Positions 24,212 to 33,265 of a stretch of 54,016 nt of DNA are shown here, one piece after another. Numbering within the stretch: the first letter of the stretch is position 1; each line of letters starts with the position of its first letter. Under the pieces are notes generated by a model. That model saw nothing but the letters and a program-made list of their open reading frames with translations, had not been told where the DNA came from and did not search any database. This stretch comes from JANMEX01 sp041751995 (lineage in GTDB: Bacteria > Pseudomonadota > Alphaproteobacteria > Rhizobiales > Rhizobiaceae), in the NCBI GenBank assembly GCA_041751995.1, contig JBGSHY010000046.1, positions 1 to 54,016 of the forward strand, read 5' to 3'. The position numbers and the translations under genes are program-made.

Positions 24212-24637
24212 TCAGCGTGGGGCAAGCGCCGTTTCCGCGTCACGCTTGATCCGCTGGACCATGGCTTTTAGCCCGTTTGAGCGCTGGGGCGACAGATGCT
24301 GATCCAGCCCGAGCGTCTTGAGAATGTCGAGGGCATTTGTCTCGCGAATGACGCTTGCCTTTTGTCCGGAATAAATCGCCAAAACCAGCGCCACCAGCCC
24401 GCGCACAATATGCGCGTCTGAATCGCCCCGATAGGAGATCACCGGATCTGTGCCTTCGCCAATCGATGTATCCAACCACACCTGGCTGACGCAACCCTGA
24501 ACCTTGTTGGCGTCCGAGTGAGCTTCTTCCGACAAGGGTTCGAGCGACTTGCCGAGGTCAATGATGTATCGGTATCGGTCTTCCCATTCATCAAGAAGCT
24601 CGAAGTCACTCAGGATCGTATCCAAGTCCGTCTGCAT
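24212..24637 (-). CDS. sufE: SufE family sulfur acceptor
   Basis: Takes persulfide sulfur from the cysteine desulfurase SufS and delivers it for iron-sulfur cluster assembly. The 141-residue protein has the conserved YRYIIDLGKSL segment, the acceptor Cys49 in NKVQGCVSQVW, and RGLVALVLAIYSGQ. It is monocistronic here, away from any suf operon, as is common in rhizobia. It converges on the DUF6456 gene with two bases between the stops. Confidence 0.93.
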   Translation of the reverse strand: MQTDLDTILSDFELLDEWEDRYRYIIDLGKSLEPLSEEAHSDANKVQGCVSQVWLDTSIGEGTDPVISYRGDSDAHIVRGLVALVLAIYSGQKASVIRETNALDILKTLGLDQHLSPQRSNGLKAMVQRIKRDAETALAPR

Positions 24638-24710
24638 GTCTGACTCCGCTGTGCAAGGGCCCTGTTACCCGAAAGCACCGGCCTGCCACAAGCGGATTAG
24701 CAACAGCAGC

Positions 24711-25034
24711 CTATTCCTTGGAGATGCCGGCCGTGGCCATTTCCCGGTCAGGCTCGTCATACTGCCGACGAACCCCATGATACGCAGTCAGTAGACTGGA
24801 TTTCACCTGAACAATCGCATTTGAAGCTATATTCTGGCTTGCTTGACAAACGGAAGGATTGCGCACGCAGAAACTGGCCAAATCCGCCATCGACAATTGT
24901 GCCGCGCGGCCCAGCGTGTCTACGTTTATGCCGTCCTTGAACACATCCGCATGCTTCAATCCCGGCAATACTGCAGTCACCAAAAACGCCCAAAAACCAA
25001 AGCGCATCACCAGTCTGATCAAAGCCATATCCAT
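24711..25034 (-). CDS. DUF5330-like membrane-anchored protein
   Basis: A 107-residue protein with one N-terminal membrane helix or signal anchor (LIRLVMRFGFWAFLVTAVLPGL). A short periplasmic domain has two Cys (LASFCVRNPSVCQAS), which could form a disulfide. It matches the DUF5330 pattern found next to envelope genes in rhizobia. The function is unknown. It is transcribed divergently from the histidine kinase gene, sharing the gap 25035-25395. Confidence 0.72.
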   Translation of the reverse strand: MDMALIRLVMRFGFWAFLVTAVLPGLKHADVFKDGINVDTLGRAAQLSMADLASFCVRNPSVCQASQNIASNAIVQVKSSLLTAYHGVRRQYDEPDREMATAGISKE

Positions 25035-25395
25035 TCAGGTCGGAAAACACATATTCCAGCGGCATTCCTTGCACAGAGCATTTGACTTAATCTTTACAGG
25101 CCAAGGACCGCGACCAGTAGAATTTCAAATCGAAAACAATCCTGAAACGGAAAGTTATCCAGCCATCTTGTTGATTGAAAAGAGATAAACGGGTTCTCAG
25201 TTGGTTGTAGCTGCTCAAATTCTTGCAACGGTTCGTTTACCACGTTGCCGGAAACGGCCCGCTGCAACGGCCAACGGACCGGCCATGCCGTCAAACATGC
25301 CCAGAAATCGTCGGGTCTTTATTCATTCATTAAACCGGGAATGCGAGTTTCAGGCATCAGTGAGTTCGCCGTGTTGGCGCAGCGTGAATGAGTGC
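25035..25395. other. 361-bp intergenic region between DUF5330 and kinase genes
   Basis: No gene seen. The divergent promoters must lie here. A TTGACTTAATCTTTACAG stretch around 25082-25099 resembles promoter DNA. The kinase-frame codons upstream of 25396 (25201-25395) are rich in Arg and Cys with no domain pattern, so I treat them as non-coding. Confidence 0.5.
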
Positions 25396-27180
25396 ATGAG
25401 AGTGGCTAGAAACTGGGGCAACTGGAGGACCGGCGTCGAGTCTGTTTCGACGATGTGCCGCCGTTGGGTCAATCCGGACGTTGCCGGTGAGGAAGAGATG
25501 CGCTTGCAGGCGCGGCTCATGGGCCTGCTGTTTGCTGTGCCGCTGCTTTCCGCCCTTCATCTTGCCGCAAATCTGCCCGCGCATCTGGCCTCAGACCTCA
25601 TCGTGCCAATCCTGGCTTTGGCTTTCGCCATGCCGGTGATTGCGGCTGCGACATTGTCGATTTCCGGATCATTGAAGACAAGAAATCTGATCATCGCCCT
25701 GGCGGCGCCAATTGCATTTTTATCAGTCACAGGCGGGCGGATCGGTCTGGCTCCGGTATTTTACTTGGTGCTGGCTGTTTCCGCATCAGAAGCCTGGCGT
25801 TCGAAACAAGCGCGACCAGCATGGGCAGCCGCATCAGTCCTGCTCGTCGCGGTCGCTGCCATAATTGCCCTTGCGTCTCCGTTCGGCGCAACTGTCGATG
25901 CCAGCTTCGCCGGACTGGCGCCGGTTGTGCTGGCTGGAATTGGCTACGCAGTGTCGACGCAAAAAAGGGCGCAAGCCACTGATGTGATCGCTCCATCGCC
26001 GTCCTTTGAGTTGGCTGAAGAAATGGTTGCGCCGACCGGGGCGCTTGCCATCCAGGTTTCGCGCAACGGATTTGTCAGCGCTGTCGGCAAAAACGCCGGC
26101 AAGCTGCTGGCCCTTGCGGAGTGTGACCTTTCCGGAAGGGGGTTGGCTGAACGCGTTCATCTGGCCGACAAGGTCGCCTTTTTATCATGGCTGGACTCAT
26201 TTTCTGGCCAAACGCAGTCGCCATCCATCATGTTCCGGGTGAAAAGCGGCAACGTTGACGGACATGGTGTACCCGAGTGGGTGCGTATCAAGGCGTTTGC
26301 AAAAGTCGTGGCCGACGACATGGTGCTGACTGCTGTTCGTGCAGACACCGTTTCCGCAGACGTGAAACCGGACCAATCAATTGCGCTCGACTGCAATGCG
26401 ATGGCCGTCGTCAGCCACGAATTGCGCACGCCCTTGAATGCCATTGTCGGATTTTCCGACATGCTGAAGCAGGAAATGTTCGGCCCGCTGCACAATGAAC
26501 GCCAGCGCGAGTACATTGACCTTGTGCATCAGTCCGGCCTGCACCTGCTCGGCGTCGTCAACGCTATGCTCGACTGGTCACGGATCGAGAATGGCTCAAT
26601 GCAGCTTGAAGGCGCACCGTTTGTCCCGGCCGAAGCGGCAGCCTTTGCCGTCGGGGTTGTGTCAAACGCTGCGATGAAAAAGAAGATCGGGCTGGATTTC
26701 CAGCCGAATTCGTCATTCGAGGAATTCAACGGCGATCATCGCGCCTGCCAGCAGATCCTGATCAATCTTTTGTCGAACGCAGTCAAATTCACGCCGGAAA
26801 GCGGCATGGTGCGCCTGACGGTCGATGTTGACGACAACCGTCTGATGATGGTTGTCGAAGACACCGGCATCGGCATGACACGTGACCAGCAGGGGCGGGC
26901 CGGAACACCATTCTATCAAGTCGATGGCGGCCACGCGCGCGCTCAGGAAGGCACCGGCCTTGGCCTCGCCCTCGTCAAACAAATGGCAAAGCTGCATGGC
27001 GGCTCGGTCGAAATCAACAGCGAACCGGGACGCGGCACGAAAGTGACCGTCGCCCTGGCTTCCATTCATGCAAAGGGCACAAATGTGGCCCCGATGCAAA
27101 AGGCGGCAGATGATGAATCCGTCCGCATCATTCGTGTTTTTGAGGAGCGCGAAAATGGCACGCAACGCAAGACGGCCTAA
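25396..27180 (+). CDS. divJ: DivJ/PleC-like membrane sensor histidine kinase
   Basis: About 594 residues. Multiple membrane helices occupy about residues 40-185, a PAS-like segment lies around residues 205-320, and a HisKA/HATPase core follows. The core shows the H box VVSHELRTPLNA (His341), N box ILINLLSNAVKF, G1 VEDTGIGM and G2 GTGLGLALVKQM. The N-terminal WVNPDVAGEEEMRLQARLMGLL resembles the start of rhizobial DivJ-type kinases. DivJ phosphorylates DivK and, with PleC, sets CtrA activity and polarity. The DivJ assignment rests on domain order and that short motif. The ATG at 25396 is uncertain; 25453 and 25498 are alternatives. The 3' end overlaps the next gene by 26 bases. Confidence 0.8.
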   Translation: MRVARNWGNWRTGVESVSTMCRRWVNPDVAGEEEMRLQARLMGLLFAVPLLSALHLAANLPAHLASDLIVPILALAFAMPVIAAATLSISGSLKTRNLIIALAAPIAFLSVTGGRIGLAPVFYLVLAVSASEAWRSKQARPAWAAASVLLVAVAAIIALASPFGATVDASFAGLAPVVLAGIGYAVSTQKRAQATDVIAPSPSFELAEEMVAPTGALAIQVSRNGFVSAVGKNAGKLLALAECDLSGRGLAERVHLADKVAFLSWLDSFSGQTQSPSIMFRVKSGNVDGHGVPEWVRIKAFAKVVADDMVLTAVRADTVSADVKPDQSIALDCNAMAVVSHELRTPLNAIVGFSDMLKQEMFGPLHNERQREYIDLVHQSGLHLLGVVNAMLDWSRIENGSMQLEGAPFVPAEAAAFAVGVVSNAAMKKKIGLDFQPNSSFEEFNGDHRACQQILINLLSNAVKFTPESGMVRLTVDVDDNRLMMVVEDTGIGMTRDQQGRAGTPFYQVDGGHARAQEGTGLGLALVKQMAKLHGGSVEINSEPGRGTKVTVALASIHAKGTNVAPMQKAADDESVRIIRVFEERENGTQRKTA

Positions 27181-28042
27181 ACCCCAGCCAACCTATTTGG
27201 ATGTGGCGGGAATGCTGATGTCCAACGCTGGGCAGCGAATTTCTGATAATCCCGCAATGGCGGGAAGCAGCGTGGCGTTTGCGGTCGTCATGTTCTACGT
27301 TTCGACCAATGCGCTTTTCTATCAGCCTTACCAGCACAAGGACGCGCTATTTTCGACACGGTCGATGCAGGAGTATGTTGCGCCTGATCTGCCCAAGCCA
27401 ATGGCCGCACTCGGTCAGAAAGACACCAAGACCCAGTCCTTCAAGATCGCCCGCGACGAGGCAACTGCGCCCGCGAAGCGTCAGTCTGATCCGACCTTGG
27501 CGGACATCCAGACTGCACTCGCGAACATGAAAATGTACAACGGCAGTGTCGATGGGCTGCCCGGCCCCAAAACCCGCGCTGCCATCGCCAAGTTTCAGCA
27601 GGAAGCTGGTTTGGAACCGACGGGCGAGATTGATCCGCTGTTGCTTGATGCCATCCGCACGGCGTCGATTCCGGCCGAAAAGGTTCCGGCGCCGAAATTG
27701 AAAACCAAATCGGTCCCGGCGAAGCCGAAGATTCAGCAAGTCTCGACAAAGGCCCCGGTTGAAGACCCGGCGCCGGCCCAGGAAAAGGTCGTAGTTTCGG
27801 CCGAAGAGACAAGCGCGCCCGCACCAACCTCCGCAGGAAGCCTGTCCGGTGAAGATGTCCTGCGTCTTCAGGCAGGCCTCAAGGCATTCGGAAACGATTT
27901 CATTAAAGTCGATGGCAAGATCGGGTCCAAGACGCGAGATGCGATCCGCGAATTCCAGAACCTGTTCCAGTTGACGGTATCGGGAGAACCAAACCGGGAA
28001 GTGCTGGAGAAATTGCAGGAAATCGGCCTGGTCGCCGGATGA
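27155..28042 (+). CDS. Membrane-anchored protein with two peptidoglycan-binding domains
   Basis: A 295-residue protein. A basic N-terminus is followed by one membrane helix (AMAGSSVAFAVVMFYVSTNALF, about residues 30-52). A periplasmic part carries two PG_binding_1 domains, at about residues 110-165 (DIQTALANMKMYNGSVDGLPGPKTRAAIAKFQ) and 230-290 (LRLQAGLKAFGNDFIKVDGKIGSKTRDAIREFQ). A Lys/Pro/Ala linker joins them. It probably docks on peptidoglycan. The start at 27155 lies inside the kinase gene with a GAGGAG site, so the two are coupled, suggesting a wall-linked partner of the kinase. Confidence 0.88.
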   Translation: MARNARRPKPQPTYLDVAGMLMSNAGQRISDNPAMAGSSVAFAVVMFYVSTNALFYQPYQHKDALFSTRSMQEYVAPDLPKPMAALGQKDTKTQSFKIARDEATAPAKRQSDPTLADIQTALANMKMYNGSVDGLPGPKTRAAIAKFQQEAGLEPTGEIDPLLLDAIRTASIPAEKVPAPKLKTKSVPAKPKIQQVSTKAPVEDPAPAQEKVVVSAEETSAPAPTSAGSLSGEDVLRLQAGLKAFGNDFIKVDGKIGSKTRDAIREFQNLFQLTVSGEPNREVLEKLQEIGLVAG

Positions 28043-28060
28043 GGCGGGGCAGGTGATCGT

Positions 28061-28411
28061 TTGGCCCGCCTGACATCAACCTTTTTCGTCTCGCAGATGA
28101 TCCGCAGGGTCAACGGTTCCGGAGGTTTTGCCGCGATCGATAAAAAAGGCGCTGACGAAGCCGGCGCCGTCCACATTGCCGTTCGCGCGCGCAATGGCGT
28201 CTTGCGCTTTTATCGGCCCGCCATGCAAATGTCCTATGACGAAGAGACAACAGGCGGACGGTTGTTTCAGCTTGATCCGTTGATTGCAGATGATCTCGCG
28301 CTGCGCGAGTTCGTCGAGAAGGAACGGCGCTTTGATCCGGACTTCTGGGTGGTAGAACTGGAAACAGCCTCAGACAGTGCGGAACTGCCCTTCGACATCA
28401 TGACGCCTTGA
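28061..28411 (+). CDS. DUF1491 family protein
   Basis: A 116-residue soluble protein matching the DUF1491 pattern: ARLTSTFFVSQMIRRV near the start, GGFAAIDKKGADEAGAV, and a C-terminal RRFDPDFWVVELE. The function is not known. The start is a TTG at 28061, behind a GGGGCAGG stretch; no ATG or GTG lies in frame nearby, and homologues start with this segment. It sits 18 bases after the peptidoglycan-binding gene and overlaps the convergent DUF2336 gene by 14 bases. Confidence 0.8.
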   Translation: MARLTSTFFVSQMIRRVNGSGGFAAIDKKGADEAGAVHIAVRARNGVLRFYRPAMQMSYDEETTGGRLFQLDPLIADDLALREFVEKERRFDPDFWVVELETASDSAELPFDIMTP

Positions 28412-29378
28412 GCACGGCATCATTCTCGACAGCCCGTTCCGAGTTGACCGCCCGGCGTTTGAAATCAACCGAAATCTCATCAGCCTTCCAGCGGCGCACG
28501 GTCTCGACGGCCTTGTCCTGATCCAGCAATTCGAACCGGCCCCGGAACAGGCGGATTTCAGTCTTGGTCGAGCCGACATGGGGATTGAGTGCGCAGGTGA
28601 TCACAAACGCTGCGTCCACGCCGACATCAAGTGCCCTCAGCGCCGTCAGCAACTCGCCAGAGGCAATGCGTTTGACCAAACGCTGCGTGCGCCCGAATGA
28701 AAGCCCGGTCGCATCTGCCAGCGCCGTGGCAAACAAACCGGATTCTTCATGCAGCGCAAGGCGGATCAGCTTGGCGGAAACACCAGCAGCAGAACCCCCT
28801 GTTTCCTCGGCGTCATTTGCTGCGGGGAAATTCGCTTCTGTATTGTTCAATGACAGGGCAAGTTCGGCCAGGAGCGTGCGTGCCTGCGCAGCGGTGGTCG
28901 GCTTCACGTTGGGGACAGCGCCAACGTCCGCAACATCAAAGGAACCGGCGGCGCGTGCCCGTACTTTGGGGTCGTCCACCAGTGCCAGCGCTTCAATCAC
29001 ATCATTTGGCAAATGGCTGCGTCGCGCGATGATCCGGGCATGCTCCTTGCCCTTGCGCCCGATGATGGCAACCAGGTCAATCGGCGTCATCACCGGCGAT
29101 AGGAGCAGCAGCGGCGCACATATCTCGACCGGCTCATCGCAGAGTTTGCGCACCAGATTGACCGGCGCACTGCCGTTTTCCGCAAGCGCCGCACAGACAA
29201 ATCTTTTTGTCTGATCGGTTGCGTATTGCAGGATCGGCAAAGCCAGATCCTCGATTTGGTTGCAGTCCCGCTTGTTCGGTTTCGACAGTGCGACAAATGC
29301 CGAAATCGAAGCGCGCAGGATTTCATCTTTGCGGTTGGCGTGGCCCGGTTGTTCCAAGGCTCTGAAATGCGTCGGCAC
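28398..29378 (-). CDS. DUF2336 domain-containing protein
   Basis: A 326-residue all-helical protein of HEAT-like repeats (IGRKGKEHARIIARRSHLPNDVIEALALVDDPKVRARAA). It matches DUF2336, an alphaproteobacterial family of largely unknown function. I start at a GTG at 29378 (VPTHFRALEQPGHANRKDEIL), preceded by AGGGG six bases upstream. The longer frame to 29432 would add 18 residues without a better site. It is divergent from the 61-residue gene, with a CtrA-like site between them. Confidence 0.8.
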   Translation of the reverse strand: MPTHFRALEQPGHANRKDEILRASISAFVALSKPNKRDCNQIEDLALPILQYATDQTKRFVCAALAENGSAPVNLVRKLCDEPVEICAPLLLLSPVMTPIDLVAIIGRKGKEHARIIARRSHLPNDVIEALALVDDPKVRARAAGSFDVADVGAVPNVKPTTAAQARTLLAELALSLNNTEANFPAANDAEETGGSAAGVSAKLIRLALHEESGLFATALADATGLSFGRTQRLVKRIASGELLTALRALDVGVDAAFVITCALNPHVGSTKTEIRLFRGRFELLDQDKAVETVRRWKADEISVDFKRRAVNSERAVENDAVLKAS

Positions 29379-29425
29379 GGAATGCCCCTGTATGAGAGTG
29401 ATTGGCCATAATAGGGGCACAAGTG

Positions 29426-29440
29426 TTAGCAAGCTGTTAA
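29426..29440. promoter_or_regulatory. Near-consensus CtrA-type site
   Basis: TTAG-N7-TTAA differs from the TTAA-N7-TTAA CtrA consensus by one base. It lies in the 130-bp gap between divergent genes, 48 bp upstream of the DUF2336 GTG and 69 bp upstream of the small gene. It could serve either, but chance occurrence is not excluded. Confidence 0.3.
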
Positions 29441-29508
29441 CCTTGTTTGGGTGACAACAGTTTATGGAGACGATTCGTAACGCCGCATATCATTGTGGAG
29501 GCTTTGAA

Positions 29509-29694
29509 ATGGCCGAAATTGTCGCATTCATCCTGCCAGCCGCGCGGCCTAAGCGAATGGCGGACACACAGGCAAAACCGCTTGGCGAAGTGGTCTTCTT
29601 TACTGGCGTGCGATATGAGCGCTGGCTTTCCCCGGTTACTGCCAAGACAAAGCCGCAGCCTTCAAAATCGGCACGCTTCAAATCAAAGGCCTGA
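29509..29694 (+). CDS. Small protein of unknown function (61 residues)
   Basis: An ATG at 29509 with a GGAGG site seven bases upstream opens a 61-codon gene. The product starts MAEIVAFILPAARPKRMADT and is Lys/Pro-rich at the C-terminus (PVTAKTKPQPSKSARFKSKA). It has no signal peptide and no recognised domain. The strong ribosome site and distinct composition support it being real. Confidence 0.6.
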   Translation: MAEIVAFILPAARPKRMADTQAKPLGEVVFFTGVRYERWLSPVTAKTKPQPSKSARFKSKA

Positions 29695-29706
29695 CTCTGA
29701 TTTCGG

Positions 29707-30249
29707 CTAAAGCGGCTCGCACGACGCCGCGCTGACAAAAGCAATCACCCTGGCGCGCAGGCTTGCCTCCGGCACAAAAGCGCGAAGCACGACAAAACCA
29801 TCCCGCACATCAGCTTCCGCAAAAACCGAATTGCTCAATTCCGGCGGCATGTCCTTCTGGAATTCTATCAATTGCAGCGGCGTTGCGACCACCAGATCGA
29901 GCACACCGCTCTGCATCGTCCTGTCATTGATCGAGAAAATATTCGCCCCTTGACGGTTGAACACCGACAGGGACCAGAAGTCCGGCGCCGCATCTCCCGC
30001 CAAGCTGACCGGTCCCTCTGCCAGCGAGAACTGGCATGCTGCGATTACGAAGTTCGGATCAAACGCACGCATGCTCGAAGAGATGTCTGACGTCTGGTCA
30101 ATAATGGTGAAAATGCCGGGCTGGGTCGTCTTGGACAGGCGTGCCCAGGCATCGTTTTCCGCCAGGCGCGGAACGAGAAACAAAGTGACGACATGAATGA
30201 GCAGCGCACCAAACAAGCCAAGCAAAATGGCATAGACCGCTTTAGCCAT
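29707..30249 (-). CDS. DUF1254 family membrane-anchored protein
   Basis: A 180-residue protein with one N-terminal membrane helix (VYAILLGLFGALLIHVVTLFLV). A periplasmic domain has the DUF1254-like blocks FDPNFVIAACQFSLAEGPVSLAGD and DFWSLSVFNRQGANIFSINDR. It overlaps the upstream DUF1214 gene by eight bases, so the two are translated together and probably form one complex. In other bacteria these domains are fused in one exported polypeptide, sometimes in membrane or toxin-export contexts. The function here is unknown. Confidence 0.8.
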   Translation of the reverse strand: MAKAVYAILLGLFGALLIHVVTLFLVPRLAENDAWARLSKTTQPGIFTIIDQTSDISSSMRAFDPNFVIAACQFSLAEGPVSLAGDAAPDFWSLSVFNRQGANIFSINDRTMQSGVLDLVVATPLQLIEFQKDMPPELSNSVFAEADVRDGFVVLRAFVPEASLRARVIAFVSAASCEPL

Positions 30250-30829
30250 TGCACTTACCCTGGATCACTTTTGGCAGGCTGGTTTCGACAAGACCTTTGT
30301 TCGTTGCCACAGGAGAATCATAAAGATTGAGCGCCAGCGTGAAGCCGGTCGCTTTCGGCACCGCCAGCCAGTTGTTTGGCCGTGCATAGGCTGAAATGCT
30401 GATCTGAAATTTTCCATCAGGTCCATAGGCGATGGATTCCGAGTTGAGGTAAGTCGGCCATTCTGCGGGAACACCTTCAATACGGCCTTTGCTCCGGTCA
30501 AGCGGGTAGAGTGTCCAAAGTCGGGCGGAAACATTGCCACCTTCAATGAAGTAGTCGCAGCGGCTGTTGAGCGGGTCACCTTTTTCGTCGGCATCGGCAT
30601 AAAATGTCACGCCTTCTGCCGCACCGATTGAAAGTGCTGCATCGCGGGCAAGGCGGGCCTTTGCGTAAGGGTCTGCTTCGAGCGTCCCGTCCAGCGGAAA
30701 GGCAGTCCATCCGCCAATTGTAATCCCGCCAAATTGGCTGGATATTTTGATTGAATAGGACGTGAGCCAAGCGCCGCCGCCAATTGCGATCATCAGCGCA
30801 ACGGCAATGACAAGCATTTTTTTCATCAT
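30242..30829 (-). CDS. DUF1214 domain-containing protein
   Basis: A 195-residue protein with an N-terminal signal anchor (MLVIAVALMIAIGGGAWLTSY). The DUF1214 domain contains GGWTAFPLDGTLEADPYAKARLARDAALSIGAAEG, a Cys (NSRCDYFIEGG), WPTYLNSESIAYGPDGKFQIS and NNWLAVPKATGFTLALNLYD. It pairs with the DUF1254 gene downstream, whose start lies inside its last codons. The PBP1 gene upstream ends 45 bases before it on the same strand, so the three may form an envelope operon. Confidence 0.82.
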   Translation of the reverse strand: MMKKMLVIAVALMIAIGGGAWLTSYSIKISSQFGGITIGGWTAFPLDGTLEADPYAKARLARDAALSIGAAEGVTFYADADEKGDPLNSRCDYFIEGGNVSARLWTLYPLDRSKGRIEGVPAEWPTYLNSESIAYGPDGKFQISISAYARPNNWLAVPKATGFTLALNLYDSPVATNKGLVETSLPKVIQGKCNG

Positions 30830-30874
30830 GATTGCCGCAAACCCGCCAAGCGCGCGCCGGCAACTGTCAGACTG

Positions 30875-33040
30875 TCAATTGGCAATTGCTGAAACCTTCT
30901 GCCCATCTGGCAAAAGCGGCAGTTTTGGCGCGGTGCGAAACTGCTCAAGCAATGTATCCAGCACCTTTTTGGTGTTCTGGTTTAGCACCGCTGGACGAAC
31001 CCGTTCGACTGGAACTTCGCCCTTCGCATCTTTGGCTGCGGAGACTTTTGCTTCTTCTGGTTTGGCGACAGGCTTTTCGACAAACGGATCCTTCAAGCCC
31101 GGTATTGCCTTGATTTCAATATTCTGGTGCGCATAGGCCATCAGCCGCTGCCATGTCATGGCCGGCAACAATCCGCCCGTCATCCTGTTGGTGGCTGAAA
31201 AGTCATCATTGCCAAACCAGACGGCCGCAATGTAGTTGCCTGAGTACCCCACAAACCATGCATCGCGGTAAGACTGCGTCGTTCCGGTCTTGCCCGCGAC
31301 CCGAATGCCGGGCAGCAAAGCCCTTCGGCCCGTTCCCGCTTCCGTCACGGCCGTCAGCATCAGGTTCATGCTTGCCGCAGCCTCATCGCTGAGAACTTTC
31401 ACCGGCTTTCCGCCATCGCGGTAATAATCCCATAAGTCCTCGCCGCTGTTTGACAGGATATGTGTGAACCCATGGCGCTTGCCAGCCCAACCGCCCGTCG
31501 CGATTGTCAGGTAGCCTGTTGCCTGATCGAGAACGGTCATGCCGGATGTGCCCAGCGACATGGTCTTGTGCAAGCTGATCTCGGATTCAACCCCCATCGC
31601 CTTGGCAAGCGCTGCGATCTTTGTTGTCGTCAGTTCTTTTGCAAGCCGAACCGGAACCGTATTGATTGACCGCGCAAGGGCAGAAGTGAGTGTAACCTTG
31701 CCGGAATAGCTCCGCGCATAATTTTGCGGCGACCAGTTGCCCCAACTGATCGGGCCATCGGATACCACGGATTCCGGCGTGTAGCCGTTTTCCATGGCTG
31801 TGGCATAAATGTAGGCCTTGAACGAGCTGCCCGCCTGCCGCAGCGCCTTGGTGGCGCGATTGAACTGGCTGGCGCCATAGTCGCGTCCGCCGACCAGCGC
31901 CCGCACGGAACCATCAGTGTCCATCATGACGATACCGGCTTGGCTCACATTATATTCTTCGCCGAACTGGCGAAGATGAAACTCCGCCGATTCTTCCGCC
32001 GCCACCTGCAAATCCGTGTCGACTGTTGTCCGCACGACGAACGACTTTTGCGGAAGTTTCCCGGCGACCTTCTTCACCTCTTCAAATGCCCAATCAAGGA
32101 AGAAATCTGGGCTCTTGGTCGCACCGCGATCGACAATAGAGGCTGGGTGGCGCCGGGCATCCAGCACCTGACCTTCGGTCACGAAGCTCGCTTGCACCAT
32201 GTTGGACAGGACTTCATTCGCGCGGGCGCGGGCCGCTGGCAAGTTGACATGCGGTGCATATTTGGTCGGCGCTTTGAATAGCCCCGCCAACATGGCGGCC
32301 TCGGCCAGATTGACGTCCTTGATGTCCTTGCTGAAATAATATTCGCTCGCCGCGACAATGCCGAAGGTTCCGCCGCCCATGTAGGCGCGGTCCAGATAGA
32401 GCTGCAGGATTTTCTTCTTCGACATGTTGGCTTCAAGCCAAATCGAAAGGAATGCTTCCTTGATCTTCCGCTGCAGAGTCCGCTCGTTGGTCAAAAACAG
32501 GTTCTTGGCCAATTGTTGGGTGATCGTGGACCCGCCCTGGACAACGCCGTTGGCGCGGACATTTTCGCTGAGCGCGCGGGATAAGCCCAGAAAATCAATG
32601 CCGAAATGCTCGAAAAATCGCCTGTCTTCCGTCGCCAGCACAGATTTGATGACATGGTCCGGCATCTGGTCCAGCGGCACGCCATCCTTGTGCAAAATTC
32701 CGCGCTTGCCGATTTCGTTGCCATAGCGGTCCAGAAAGGTCACCGAAATATCAAGCGCCTTGCGCCAGTCTTTCGAAGTTTCCTGAAAAGCCGGCAACGC
32801 GAGTGCCAAGAGAACAACAAATCCCGCAACGCCGATCGAGAAACCTTCATCAAGGACTTCAACCAAAAAGCGCTTGAACCCGCTGACCCGCATGCGGGTT
32901 GACAGGATCGTCAGGTTTTCCCACAAATCGCCAAGCCTGTAGCGAACTGCATAAAGGGCCGAATCCAGCCAAGCATCCAGCTCAAGAAGGCGCGAATGGC
33001 TTCTTGGCTTTCTTGGTTCTTCGGATTCTGGAATGCTCAT
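30875..33040 (-). CDS. Class A penicillin-binding protein (PBP1-type glycosyltransferase/transpeptidase)
   Basis: A 721-residue bifunctional peptidoglycan synthase. It has a cytoplasmic basic N-terminus, a membrane helix (about residues 68-84), and the GT51 transglycosylase domain with the catalytic Glu138 in ATEDRRFFEHFG and the GGSTITQQLAKN block. The transpeptidase domain follows, with SSFK (S-x-x-K), SIN (S-x-N) and KTGTT motifs. In polar-growing rhizobia PBP1 is the main elongation enzyme. I start at the ATG at 33040, with a purine-rich site; the ORF continues 20 codons upstream without support. Confidence 0.93.
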   Translation of the reverse strand: MSIPESEEPRKPRSHSRLLELDAWLDSALYAVRYRLGDLWENLTILSTRMRVSGFKRFLVEVLDEGFSIGVAGFVVLLALALPAFQETSKDWRKALDISVTFLDRYGNEIGKRGILHKDGVPLDQMPDHVIKSVLATEDRRFFEHFGIDFLGLSRALSENVRANGVVQGGSTITQQLAKNLFLTNERTLQRKIKEAFLSIWLEANMSKKKILQLYLDRAYMGGGTFGIVAASEYYFSKDIKDVNLAEAAMLAGLFKAPTKYAPHVNLPAARARANEVLSNMVQASFVTEGQVLDARRHPASIVDRGATKSPDFFLDWAFEEVKKVAGKLPQKSFVVRTTVDTDLQVAAEESAEFHLRQFGEEYNVSQAGIVMMDTDGSVRALVGGRDYGASQFNRATKALRQAGSSFKAYIYATAMENGYTPESVVSDGPISWGNWSPQNYARSYSGKVTLTSALARSINTVPVRLAKELTTTKIAALAKAMGVESEISLHKTMSLGTSGMTVLDQATGYLTIATGGWAGKRHGFTHILSNSGEDLWDYYRDGGKPVKVLSDEAAASMNLMLTAVTEAGTGRRALLPGIRVAGKTGTTQSYRDAWFVGYSGNYIAAVWFGNDDFSATNRMTGGLLPAMTWQRLMAYAHQNIEIKAIPGLKDPFVEKPVAKPEEAKVSAAKDAKGEVPVERVRPAVLNQNTKKVLDTLLEQFRTAPKLPLLPDGQKVSAIAN

Positions 33041-33265
33041 CTCTTGCCGGTATCTTTGCGAATGGAGTAACCCATCTGGTTGCCGAGGAACGCGGCGCAT
33101 TTATGCCATAACGTAACTTTGTGGCGAGCCTATTAATCGTTGATTTTCCAAAATGAAACAAGTTCGTCGAGCCAATTGCCGCGGCAACAAGGAGCAGTGG
33201 CAAAATTTCTGCCAGTCGCACCCGGCAGATTGCTTCCGGCCTGTGGAATCTTTAAATGCTGAAGC

